This document shows, piece after piece, positions 26,182 to 34,331 of a DNA stretch of 64,000 bases. The DNA is taken from contig NZ_MOOY01000006.1 of NCBI RefSeq assembly GCF_001931685.1, forward strand, positions 248,001 through 312,000, given 5' to 3'. Both the position numbers and the translations under genes were made by a program. The first letter of the stretch is position 1. Every line of letters starts with the position of its first letter. The notes below the pieces were generated by a model. The model saw only the letters and a program-made list of their open reading frames with translations, had not been told where the DNA came from and searched no databases. The DNA is from Pararhizobium arenae (GTDB taxonomy: Bacteria; Pseudomonadota; Alphaproteobacteria; Rhizobiales; Rhizobiaceae).

Positions 26182-26994
26182 TCAGAAGGTCGGCGGCGTA
26201 TTGATCCAGAGCAGGACTGTTTCGCCATCGTGACGATTTACCCAGGCGTGGTGGCGCCGGCTCGCGAAATAAAGCGAATCCCCCGGGCCGAGATCGTGGA
26301 AATGCTCGCCATCGATGATGAATTCTACACGGCCCGAGAGCACATAGACGAACTCTTCGCCCTCATGCCGATAGGCACCCTCGCTTGAAGCGCCTGCCTC
26401 CAGTACGAAGCGATGGCAATCCATCTGATTGCGGCCTTCGGCAAGCAGTTGCACCGTCACGCCGGGCGTGGTCCGAGGCCATGCGCGCCACTCGCCGGCC
26501 CGAACGACGGCGCGGCTCTCCGGCTCATCCTCGCCGGAAAGGCTGGACACGGTGGTATCGAAGTAAGACGCTAGATTGTGAAGAACGGTGACGGAAACGC
26601 CCTGCGATGTGCGTTCAAGGGTCGAAAGAACCGAGGGTGCGATGCCGACGTCGCCGGCCACCTGTTCCAGCGTCTTGCCCGCGGCATGGCGCAGGCTGCG
26701 CAGCTTGCGGCCGACCGGCGAAACGCTGCCGCCGTCTGAAACACCGGCGTCATCTCCTGTCTCCGCATCGAGCGCTTCGCGGATCGCAGCCGGGTTAAGC
26801 CCACGCTCGGCGCGAAACCAGGAAATCCTCTTCAGCCGGGCAAGATCGCTTTCGCTGTATTGCCGATGGCCTGTCGAGGACCGATCGGGCACCACAAGCC
26901 CCTGTGTTTCCCAAAGGCGCAGAGTGGATGCGGAAACGCCTGCAAGCCGCGCGGCTTCGGCAACCTTGTATCGAACAGGGGCGTCAGCGCTCAT
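26182..26994 (-). CDS. MerR-XRE-cupin fusion transcriptional regulator
   Basis: 270 residues with three regions. A MerR-type winged helix (about 8-75: YKVAEAARLAGVSASTLRLW, then TGHRQYSESDLARLKRI). A Cro/C1-type helix-turn-helix (about 97-150: LRHAAGKTLEQVAGDVGIAP, SVLSTLERTSQGVSV). A C-terminal cupin (about 185-265: CHRFVLEAGASSEG, HEGEEFVYVLSGRVEFIIDG, LGPGDSLYF). The XRE-cupin half resembles PuuR/SinR-like sensors of small nitrogen compounds; the MerR half adds a second DNA reader. The start MSADAPVRYK follows GAGGGCGTCAGTG. It is 23 nt downstream of the RelB-like gene and 116 nt upstream of the amino-acid binding protein gene, which is a probable target. Confidence 0.88.
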   Translation of the reverse strand: MSADAPVRYKVAEAARLAGVSASTLRLWETQGLVVPDRSSTGHRQYSESDLARLKRISWFRAERGLNPAAIREALDAETGDDAGVSDGGSVSPVGRKLRSLRHAAGKTLEQVAGDVGIAPSVLSTLERTSQGVSVTVLHNLASYFDTTVSSLSGEDEPESRAVVRAGEWRAWPRTTPGVTVQLLAEGRNQMDCHRFVLEAGASSEGAYRHEGEEFVYVLSGRVEFIIDGEHFHDLGPGDSLYFASRRHHAWVNRHDGETVLLWINTPPTF

Positions 26995-27017
26995 CACTGA
27001 CGCCCTCATGCTTTGTG

Positions 27018-27272
27018 TCAATGTTCCAGGTCACGAAAAAGATCTTCACCATTCTCCATGCGCCGCACCGGCCTTTCGGCGAAAGCTTCAGCTTCCGTAT
27101 CCTCATAGGTCGGAACTTTCAGCTCAAACGGCAGGCGACGCTCTTCGGCAATACGCAGCATCAACATACGGATGGCATCGGAGAGGGAAAGCCCCATGGC
27201 AGACAAGGCTTCCACAGCCCGCTGCTTGGTTCCGGAATCGATGCGGGCCCGAATGATCGTATCTGCTGTCAT
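27018..27272 (-). CDS. RelB/DinJ-family antitoxin-like protein without a toxin gene
   Basis: 84 residues. The N-terminal ribbon-helix-helix DTIIRARIDSGTKQRAVEAL followed by MGLSLSDAIRMLMLRIAEER is diagnostic of RelB/DinJ. The C-terminal tail (LPFELKVPTYEDTEAEAFAE) is the region that would wrap a RelE/YafQ toxin. AGGAGA precedes the ATG by 8 nt. No toxin-like gene flanks it on either strand; the next gene on the same strand is the MerR-XRE-cupin regulator 23 nt away. It may be an orphan antitoxin or a repurposed DNA-binding protein. Confidence 0.8.
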   Translation of the reverse strand: MTADTIIRARIDSGTKQRAVEALSAMGLSLSDAIRMLMLRIAEERRLPFELKVPTYEDTEAEAFAERPVRRMENGEDLFRDLEH

Positions 27273-27676
27273 GGCGTCATTCTCCTGATGCTGAAATGTT
27301 TCAAGGAAAGGTTTGTCGACCTGAAAAACAGGAATGTTGAAAATCAGTCTTCGGCATGTATGCAAAGGTCATAGTGCATGGAAATGCCTTTGCATCCGCG
27401 GCTTGGAACGCCACTTCCAACGTTGACCGAACGAATAGGTTCGGAGAGGAAAAATGGCGCACGAATAGTCAGTTGCGTACGGCTCGGATTACCTTCGCCG
27501 CGTGCCAGATCAAAAAATATCCACTGCTGCAATGTTCCGACAGTGTAGCCACAATGCTTCGCGTTTGACAAGAAAAAGCATCCGAGAGGGTTAGCGTAGG
27601 ATCACAAAATTTGATTTGCAAACCTACAGAAAAAATATAGGATTTAAAAAAATCACCTCACTTTAGGACGACGATT
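27273..27676. other. Intergenic region between the relB-like gene and gabT
   Basis: 404 nt with no credible gene. The right part (27590-27660) is AT-rich and probably contains the gabT promoter. Short frames exist on both strands but lack ribosome binding sites. GGAACGCCACTTCCAACGTTG near 27408 contains GGAA/TTCC and AACGTT dyads of uncertain meaning. Confidence 0.4.
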
Positions 27677-28945
27677 GTGACTTCTCTCACCGACCGCAAG
27701 AATGCCGCCATTTCTCGTGGCGTTGGCATGACCACGCAGATTTACGCCGACCGCGCTGAAAACGCCGAGATCTGGGATAAGGAAGGCAATCGCTACATCG
27801 ATTTTGCCGCCGGTATCGCCGTCGTCAACACCGGTCACCGCCACCCGCGGGTGATCGAGGCCGTCAAGAACCAGCTCGATCGCTTCACCCACACCTGCCA
27901 CCAGGTCGTGCCTTACGAGAATTATGTCGAGCTTGCCGAGCGCCTGAATGCTATCACCCCTGGCGATTTCGAGAAGAAGACGATCTTCGTGACGACAGGT
28001 GCGGAAGCCGTCGAAAACGCCGTCAAGATCGCCCGTGCTGCCACCGGGCGTCAGGCCGCCATCGCCTTCAGCGGCGGTTTTCATGGACGCACCTTCATGG
28101 GCATGGCGCTGACCGGCAAGGTCGTGCCCTACAAGGTCGGTTTCGGCGCCATGCCGGGCGATGTTTTCCACGCGCCCTTCCCGGTCGAAATGCATGGCAC
28201 CACCGTCGAGCAGTCGCTTGGTGTTCTGAAGAAGCTTTTCGCGGCCGATGTCGATCCGAACCGCGTCGCGGCCATCATCATCGAGCCGGTGCAGGGTGAA
28301 GGCGGCTTCTATCCTGTTCCGGTCAACTTCATGAAAGCCATCCGCGAAATCTGTGACCAGCACGGAATTCTCTTGATCGCCGATGAAGTGCAGACCGGCT
28401 TTGCGCGTACCGGCAAGCTGTTTGCCATGGAGCATTACGGAATTGCCGCCGACCTGATGACCATGGCCAAGGGTCTGGGCGGCGGTTTCCCGATCGCGGC
28501 TGTCACCGGTCGCAAGGACATCATGGATGCACCAGGGCCGGGCGGGCTCGGCGGCACCTATGGCGGTAGCCCGATCGGTATTGCCGCAGCCCATGCTGTT
28601 CTCGACGTCATCGAGGACGAAGACCTTTGCAACCGCGCCGAACAGCTTGGCGCTCGCCTGAAGCAGCGCCTTGCAGCGATCCGCGAAAAGGCACCTGAGA
28701 TCGTCGATATCCGCGGTCCGGGCTTCATGAACGCCGTCGAGTTCAACGACGTCACGACCAATCTGCCGAGCGCCGATTTCGCCAACAAGGTGCGCCTGAA
28801 GGCTCTCGAAAAGGGCCTGATCCTGCTGACCTGCGGCGTTCATGGCAACGTTATCCGCTTCCTGGCGCCGATCACCATTCAGGACGGCGTCTTCGCGGAG
28901 GCGCTCGATATCCTCGAAGCTTCGATCCTCGAAGCCCGCGCCTAA
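27677..28945 (+). CDS. gabT: 4-aminobutyrate aminotransferase
   Basis: 422 residues of class III (ornithine-aminotransferase-like) PLP enzymes. The PLP lysine is Lys265 in MTMAKGLGGGFPIAA, the PLP-ring Asp is Asp236 in LLIADEVQTGFARTG, and the phosphate contact region is TTGAEAVENAVKIAR. It transfers the amino group of GABA to 2-oxoglutarate, giving succinate semialdehyde, which gabD downstream oxidises. The start is a GTG (VTSLTDRK) with AGGACG upstream; no nearby ATG gives the family N-terminus. Confidence 0.93.
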   Translation: MTSLTDRKNAAISRGVGMTTQIYADRAENAEIWDKEGNRYIDFAAGIAVVNTGHRHPRVIEAVKNQLDRFTHTCHQVVPYENYVELAERLNAITPGDFEKKTIFVTTGAEAVENAVKIARAATGRQAAIAFSGGFHGRTFMGMALTGKVVPYKVGFGAMPGDVFHAPFPVEMHGTTVEQSLGVLKKLFAADVDPNRVAAIIIEPVQGEGGFYPVPVNFMKAIREICDQHGILLIADEVQTGFARTGKLFAMEHYGIAADLMTMAKGLGGGFPIAAVTGRKDIMDAPGPGGLGGTYGGSPIGIAAAHAVLDVIEDEDLCNRAEQLGARLKQRLAAIREKAPEIVDIRGPGFMNAVEFNDVTTNLPSADFANKVRLKALEKGLILLTCGVHGNVIRFLAPITIQDGVFAEALDILEASILEARA

Positions 28946-28960
28946 GAAGCAAAGCAAGAT

Positions 28961-28988
28961 GTCCATCGGCGGCACGTCGCCGATGGAC
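28961..28988 (+). repeat. Intercistronic hairpin between gabT and gabD
   Basis: GTCCATCGGCG and CGCCGATGGAC make a perfect 11-bp stem with a 6-nt loop, 15 nt after the gabT stop. No T run follows, so it looks like an mRNA processing or stabilising element rather than a terminator. The gap to gabD is 158 nt in all. Confidence 0.65.
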
Positions 28989-29103
28989 GCGATTACAGCG
29001 ATCCGCTACATCCAAGGGCCCACCGGCGCCCCCGCAGAGCCGATCCGTTCGCGCATGTAGACCCGCTACTCCGACAAGGACATCGCGGCAGAAAGGATCA
29101 TCC

Positions 29104-30567
29104 ATGATCTTTACCGCTCAGCTGACACATCACGTCAAGGAACCCGCGCGTCTTGGGCTTGAGAACGGGCCTTTTGCCGAAGGCGGCGAGACGTTTTCGG
29201 TCTATAACCCTTCAACGGGTGAACTGCTCGCGACATTGCCCGATATGGGCGTGAGGGAAACCCGTGCGGCAATTGACGCAGCCAGCATCGCGCAGGTGGC
29301 CTGGGCTGCCCTGCCCGCCAAAGACCGCAGCGCCGTCATGCGACGCTGGCACGATCTGGTGCTTGCCCATATCGACGACCTCGCCGCCATCCTGACGGCG
29401 GAAATGGGCAAGCCACTCGGGGAATCCAGATCCGAACTGCAGCACGCCGCAGCCTATATCGAATGGTACGCGGAAGAAGCCAAGCGCGTTTACGGCGAGA
29501 CCATCCCCTCCCCCTCGGTCGACAGGCGCATGCTGGTCATCAAACAACCGGTCGGCGTCGTCGGCACAATTACACCGTGGAATTTTCCGGCCTCTATGGT
29601 GGCCCGCAAGATTTCTCCGGCGCTGGCCGTTGGCTGCGCCGTCATCCTGAAGCCGGCCGAACAGACGCCGCTGATCGCGCTTGCCATGTACACGCTCGCC
29701 CGTCACGCCGGCCTTCCCGAAGGTGTGCTGAGCCTCATCCTTTCTTCTGAGGGCGATGCCGTCGGCCGCGAACTCTGCGGCAATCCGAAGGTGCGCAAGA
29801 TCAGCTTCACCGGCTCGACGGAGGTTGGTCGCATCCTGATGCGGCAGTGTTCCGACCAGATCAAGAAGGTGAGCCTCGAGCTTGGCGGTAGCGCGCCTTT
29901 TATCGTCTTCGATTGTGCCGATATCGACGCGGCCGTCGATGGCGCGATCCAGGCAAAATTCCGCAATGCCGGCCAGACCTGCACCTCGGCCAACCGCTTC
30001 TACGTCCAGAGCGGCGTCTATGACGAATTTGCCCGCAAGCTTGCGGACGAAACGAAAAAGCTCGTCGTCGGCGATGGCTTTTCGCCAACCGTGACGATCG
30101 GCCCGCTCATCGATGAACGGGCGCTCAAGAAGGTTGAGGCCCATGTTGCCGACGCCGTTTACAAGGGCGCGACGCTGCTCTGTGGCGGCGAAAAATTGGA
30201 TGGCGCCGGCGCCTTCTATTCGCCTGCCGTGCTCTCGGATGTGCATCGTCACATGCTGGTCGCATGCGATGAAACCTTCGGCCCCGTTGCCCCTATCATC
30301 CGCTTTGAGCGGATTGAGGATGTGATCGCCGAGGCCAACGACACGATCTATGGCCTCGCTGCTTACTTCTACGCGACCGAACTGAAGAAGGTGTGGCGCG
30401 TGGCGGAGGCCTTGGAATACGGCATGATCGGCATCAATACCGGCCGCATGTCGTCCGAAGCGGCCCCCTTCGGCGGCCTCAAGCAATCCGGCATCGGCCG
30501 CGAGGGCTCCCGCCACGGGGCGGAAGACTATCTGGAGATGAAGTATCTCTGCATGGGGAATATTTGA
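29104..30567 (+). CDS. gabD: NAD(P)-dependent succinate-semialdehyde dehydrogenase
   Basis: 487 residues, aldehyde dehydrogenase fold. The catalytic cysteine is Cys293 in NAGQTCTSANRF and the general base is Glu259 in LELGG. Coenzyme contacts are TPWNFP (158-163), KPAEQTP and FTGSTEVG. It oxidises succinate semialdehyde to succinate for the TCA cycle, completing the GABA shunt with GabT. GAAAGGATCATCC precedes the ATG. Confidence 0.93.
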   Translation: MIFTAQLTHHVKEPARLGLENGPFAEGGETFSVYNPSTGELLATLPDMGVRETRAAIDAASIAQVAWAALPAKDRSAVMRRWHDLVLAHIDDLAAILTAEMGKPLGESRSELQHAAAYIEWYAEEAKRVYGETIPSPSVDRRMLVIKQPVGVVGTITPWNFPASMVARKISPALAVGCAVILKPAEQTPLIALAMYTLARHAGLPEGVLSLILSSEGDAVGRELCGNPKVRKISFTGSTEVGRILMRQCSDQIKKVSLELGGSAPFIVFDCADIDAAVDGAIQAKFRNAGQTCTSANRFYVQSGVYDEFARKLADETKKLVVGDGFSPTVTIGPLIDERALKKVEAHVADAVYKGATLLCGGEKLDGAGAFYSPAVLSDVHRHMLVACDETFGPVAPIIRFERIEDVIAEANDTIYGLAAYFYATELKKVWRVAEALEYGMIGINTGRMSSEAAPFGGLKQSGIGREGSRHGAEDYLEMKYLCMGNI

Positions 30568-30598
30568 GGGGGTAGTGCGGCAAATTCAGAGCCGGCCG

Positions 30599-30650
30599 CC
30601 CCCTTCATCCGGCCCTTCGGGCCACCTTTTCCCACAAGGGAGAAGAGGGA
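30599..30650. repeat. REP-like rhizobial intergenic palindromic element
   Basis: The gap after gabD contains CCCCCTTCATCCGGCCCTTC and then GGGCCACCTTTTCCCACAAG GGAGAAGAGGG. It has nested dyads (GGCCC-TTC-GGGCC; CCCTTGTGGG with flanking pyrimidine/purine tracts). This wording is characteristic of short interspersed palindromes scattered in Rhizobiaceae genomes between genes. It lies between convergent genes and may also aid termination. Confidence 0.65.
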
Positions 30651-30663
30651 GCGAGCCGAAGTC

Positions 30664-31836
30664 TTAGCTCCTCAAACCGATTTCGCGCAGCACTTCATCG
30701 GTGTGCTCGCCCAGACGCGGTGAACCGCGCTCCAGTGCAAGCTCTGCACCGGAGAAGGTGATCGGCGTGCGCACGCCCGGCGCCGTGCCGCCCGCTGCAC
30801 CCGTATGGGATGCATCGACCCGCATTGCCCGATGCTCGATCTGCGGATCGGAAAACACATCCGCTACCGTATTGATCGGCCCGCCGGGCACACCGGCCGC
30901 TTCCAGCTTCGCCAACAGGTCGTCGCGCTGGAATTTTGCGGTTTCCTCGGCCAAGGTCGGCGTCAGCGTATCGCGGTGCTGCACACGCAGGGCATTGGTC
31001 TGGTAGCGCGCATCCGCCGCCAGATCATGCCGACCGAGCAACTGGCAGAACTTGGCGAATTGCCTGTCATTGCCAACGGCAACAATCAGATGACCATCGG
31101 CAACCGGAAAGACCTGATAGGGCGCGATGTTCGGGTGGGCATTGCCGAGCCGGCGCGGCGATTTGCCGGAGACGAGGAAATTCAGCGCCTGATTGGCAAG
31201 CACCCCGGTCATGCTGTCATAGAGCGCCATGTCGATATGCTGGCCTTGGCCGGTACGCGCGCGCTGGGCAAGCGCTGCCTGCACGCCGATCACCCCATAG
31301 AGCCCGGTGAATATATCGGCAAAGGCAACGCCGATCTTCTGCGGTTCGCCATTTGGATCGCCGGTCAGGTCCATGATCCCGCTCATGCCCTGGATGATAT
31401 AGTCGTATCCGGCGCGATGGGCATAAGGCCCATCCTGACCGAAGCCGGTGACCGAGCAATAGACAAGGCGCGGATTGATCGCCTTCAGGCTCTCGTAATC
31501 GAGCCCGTATTTCTCCAAGCCGCCGACCTTGAAGTTTTCAAGCAGCACATCGGACTGCGCAGCAAGCCGGCGCACGGCTTCCTGCCCCTCCGGCGTGGTG
31601 AAATCGAGCACCACGGATCGCTTGCCGCGATTACAGGCGTGAAAATAGGCAGCATCGAGCTGGCTGCCATCCTCACTCTCGACGAAGGGAGGCCCCCAGG
31701 TGCGGGTGTCGTCCCCTTGGGGGCTCTCCACCTTGATCACGTCGGCGCCAAGATCGGCGAGCGTCTGGCCGATCCAGGGACCGGCCAGAATGCGCGCGAG
31801 TTCGAGAACCTTCAGGCCTTGCAGCGGGGCTGTCAT
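30664..31836 (-). CDS. Family III CoA-transferase, probable glutarate CoA-transferase
   Basis: 390 residues of the CaiB/BaiF family. N-terminal LKVLELARILAGPWIGQTLADLGADVIKVE, catalytic Asp174 in GVAFADIFTGLYG, and the second-domain landmark LGNAHPNIAPYQVFP. Such enzymes move CoA between an acyl-CoA and a carboxylic acid. The gene sits 8 nt downstream of glutaryl-CoA dehydrogenase, so succinyl-CoA:glutarate CoA-transferase (the SUGCT reaction) is the best inference. Other dicarboxylates cannot be excluded. Confidence 0.85.
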   Translation of the reverse strand: MTAPLQGLKVLELARILAGPWIGQTLADLGADVIKVESPQGDDTRTWGPPFVESEDGSQLDAAYFHACNRGKRSVVLDFTTPEGQEAVRRLAAQSDVLLENFKVGGLEKYGLDYESLKAINPRLVYCSVTGFGQDGPYAHRAGYDYIIQGMSGIMDLTGDPNGEPQKIGVAFADIFTGLYGVIGVQAALAQRARTGQGQHIDMALYDSMTGVLANQALNFLVSGKSPRRLGNAHPNIAPYQVFPVADGHLIVAVGNDRQFAKFCQLLGRHDLAADARYQTNALRVQHRDTLTPTLAEETAKFQRDDLLAKLEAAGVPGGPINTVADVFSDPQIEHRAMRVDASHTGAAGGTAPGVRTPITFSGAELALERGSPRLGEHTDEVLREIGLRS

Positions 31837-31844
31837 GTCACAGC

Positions 31845-33032
31845 TCAGAAGAAAGCCTGCAGCCCGGTCTGGGCGCGGCCGAGGATGAGGGCGTGCACGT
31901 CATGGGTACCCTCATAGGTGTTGACCGTTTCCAGATTGACCATGTGGCGCATGACCTGGAATTCTTCCGAAATGCCGTTGCCGCCGTGCATGTCGCGGGC
32001 CATGCGGGCGATATCGAGCGCCTTGCCGCAATTGTTACGCTTGACGATGGAGATCATCTCCGGCGCCATCTTGCCCTCGTCCATCAGGCGGCCGACGCGG
32101 AGCGACGCCTGGAGACCAAGCGAGATTTCCGTCTGCATATCCGCGAGCTTCTTCTGGAAGAGCTGGGTCTGGGCGAGCGGGCGGCCGAACTGCTTGCGAT
32201 CAAGGCCATATTGACGAGCGGCATGCCAGCAGAATTCGGCGGCACCGAGAGAACCCCAGGAAATGCCGTAGCGAGCGCGGTTGAGGCAACCAAACGGACC
32301 CTTTAGCCCTTCGACATTGGGCAGCAGGTGATCTTCGCCGACTTCGACATTATCGAGCACGATTTCGCCGGTGATCGAGGCACGCAGCGAAAGCTTGCCG
32401 GCGATCTTTGGGGCGGAGAGGCCCTTCATGCCCTTTTCCAGCACGAAACCGCGGATCGCGCCGCCATGGGCCTCCGATTTCGCCCAGACGACGAAGACAT
32501 CGGCAACCGGCGCATTCGAGATCCACATCTTGGAGCCCGTAAGCCGATAACCGGTATCGGTCTTGACCGCGCGCGTCTTCATGCCGCCTGGATCGGAGCC
32601 CGCATCCGGCTCGGTGAGGCCGAAGCAGCCGATCCATTCGCCGGATATCAGCTTTGGAAGATATTTCTGCTTCTGCTCTTCCGAGCCATAAGCATAGATC
32701 GGATAGATCACCAGAGAGGACTGTACGCTCATCATCGAGCGATAGCCGGAATCGACGCGCTCGACTTCGCGGGCAACAAGGCCGTAAGCCACATAGGAGG
32801 CGCCGACGCCGCCATAGGTATCCGAAACCGTGATGCCGAGCAGGCCGAGCTCGCCCATTTCGCGGAAGATCGAAGGATCGGTCTTTTCCTCGCGGTAGGC
32901 TTCGATGACACGCGGCTGCAGCTTGTCCTGCGCATAGGCGCGGGCCGTATCACGGATCATGCGCTCGTCTTCAGTAAGCTGATCCTCCAGCAGCAAGGCG
33001 TCGTCCCATTGAAACTGATTGGGGGCAGCCAT
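31845..33032 (-). CDS. gcdH: Glutaryl-CoA dehydrogenase
   Basis: 395 residues, FAD-dependent acyl-CoA dehydrogenase fold. The catalytic Glu is in [16 protein letters not shown], and [19 protein letters not shown] is the GCDH-type flavin/substrate segment; the Arg in [11 protein letters not shown] and in [10 protein letters not shown] fits glutaryl-CoA binding. It oxidises and decarboxylates glutaryl-CoA to crotonyl-CoA in lysine, tryptophan or glutarate catabolism. The ATG of MAAPNQFQ follows GGAGGAACGAC. It is divergent from a LysR gene. Confidence 0.92.
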   Translation of the reverse strand: MAAPNQFQWDDALLLEDQLTEDERMIRDTARAYAQDKLQPRVIEAYREEKTDPSIFREMGELGLLGITVSDTYGGVGASYVAYGLVAREVERVDSGYRSMMSVQSSLVIYPIYAYGSEEQKQKYLPKLISGEWIGCFGLTEPDAGSDPGGMKTRAVKTDTGYRLTGSKMWISNAPVADVFVVWAKSEAHGGAIRGFVLEKGMKGLSAPKIAGKLSLRASITGEIVLDNVEVGEDHLLPNVEGLKGPFGCLNRARYGISWGSLGAAEFCWHAARQYGLDRKQFGRPLAQTQLFQKKLADMQTEISLGLQASLRVGRLMDEGKMAPEMISIVKRNNCGKALDIARMARDMHGGNGISEEFQVMRHMVNLETVNTYEGTHDVHALILGRAQTGLQAFF

Positions 33033-33103
33033 GTCGTTCCTCCTGTGGCTCACGTCCTATGGCATCCCTTATGGCAAGCGGGGACAAGCGTTACAAACAA
33101 AAT

Positions 33104-33118
33104 TGAGGCACTGCCTCA
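33104..33118. promoter_or_regulatory. Dyad in the gcdH-LysR divergent region
   Basis: TGAGGCA-C-TGCCTCA is a perfect 7+1+7 inverted repeat 71 nt before the gcdH start. A second dyad, AGATA-N6-TATCT, lies at 33152-33167. LysR proteins bind interrupted dyads in such divergent promoters, so the 15-bp repeat is a candidate recognition site for the neighbouring LysR protein. Confidence 0.5.
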
Positions 33119-33283
33119 TGCGGCGCGGGAATGGTATGGAACCACATGCAGAGATACAGACATATCTTTACCGGCAGAAGGGAGCAGCCAATGGCTGTAG
33201 AAGGCATCAGGCAACGGCCGCTCTCTGAAAACGGTCACGGAATCATAAACCGCCTATACCGCAGCCTCATGAGCGTCTGAGCC

Positions 33284-34219
33284 ATGCAACGCCTTGAGCG
33301 CTTCGCCCATAATCTCGACTGGAACCTGCTGCGCACCTTCGTGATCGTGGTCGAGGAAGGCAGTATCACGGCGGCAGCGAACCGGCTGCTTTTGCAGCAA
33401 CCGGCCGTGAGCATGGCGCTGAAGCGGCTCGAGCAGACGCTCGATCAGAAGCTTATCGACCGGCGCCCGGGCCGTTTCGAACTGACGGAGGCGGGTGCGA
33501 AACTCCACCGCCAGTGCCGCGATATCTTTGCAGCCGTCGTGCGGCTTCCTGAGACACTGGAAACGGCCGGCGACGATATCACTGGCCATGTCAGCATCCA
33601 CACGGTCAGCCACGCGCACAACGATGCCTGGGATCGCAAGCTGCAAGGCTTCTTCGCACGCCATCCCAAAGCGACAATCAGCATCAAGGTCGAAACAACG
33701 ACGGATGTGCTAAGCGCCGTCGAGCGGGGTGTCGCAACACTCGGCCTCTGCGACGGCAATATCCCCGATGGCCTGGAAAAGGCGTTTCACATCCGCGAGC
33801 AATATGCGCTCTATTGCGGTCGCGGCCATCGGCTGTTCGGCGTCAGGGATGCGGGCCTCAACGACCTGCGCGGCGATCCCTATATTGCCTTCACTGCCGA
33901 TGTGCTCGGCGGCCAGCATATGAATGCGGTGACCGCGGTTCGGGCTATGGGCTCCTTCGGCCAGAAGGTGCGTGCCGTCTCCTCCAATGTCGAAGAGGTC
34001 ATAAGGCTGATTTCGGCCAATATCGGCATCGGCATGATGCCGGATCATCTGGCAGCGCCCGGTCTCGCCGCAGGTGAACTCTGGCAGCTGCCGCCCTACA
34101 GCATGCCGCCGACGACGGATGTGTTTCGCATCACCAACCCCAATGCGATCCTCAACCCGGCGGAAGCCGCCTTCCTTGCCCATATCTCGGATACGGAAGC
34201 ACTCGATCACAGCCTCTGA
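33284..34219 (+). CDS. LysR-family transcriptional regulator
   Basis: 311 residues. The N-terminal winged helix is DWNLLRTFVIVVEEGSITAAANRLLLQQPAVSMALKRLE (about 12-50); the LysR substrate domain occupies about 100-300 (GHVSIHTVSHAHND, ALYCGRGHRLFG, FTADVLGGQHMNAV). It is divergent from gcdH and the CoA-transferase, so it probably controls them with a glutarate- or lysine-derived inducer. No strong ribosome binding site is seen. Confidence 0.88.
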   Translation: MQRLERFAHNLDWNLLRTFVIVVEEGSITAAANRLLLQQPAVSMALKRLEQTLDQKLIDRRPGRFELTEAGAKLHRQCRDIFAAVVRLPETLETAGDDITGHVSIHTVSHAHNDAWDRKLQGFFARHPKATISIKVETTTDVLSAVERGVATLGLCDGNIPDGLEKAFHIREQYALYCGRGHRLFGVRDAGLNDLRGDPYIAFTADVLGGQHMNAVTAVRAMGSFGQKVRAVSSNVEEVIRLISANIGIGMMPDHLAAPGLAAGELWQLPPYSMPPTTDVFRITNPNAILNPAEAAFLAHISDTEALDHSL

Positions 34220-34331
34220 AAGCGCGATCAGGCATCAACCAATCTTATAGTCACCTTTGCCTCTATAAATTTGAAGGCAGGCGTGGATTTTCCTAATGTG
34301 CGGCCTCCACACAGGCTTACGACAGGACGAA

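Noticed and set aside
27273-27676. A RelE-type toxin gene paired with the RelB-like antitoxin
   Set aside because: All six frames around the antitoxin gene were read; none shows a RelE/ParE/YafQ-like basic fold, and downstream is the MerR-XRE-cupin gene.
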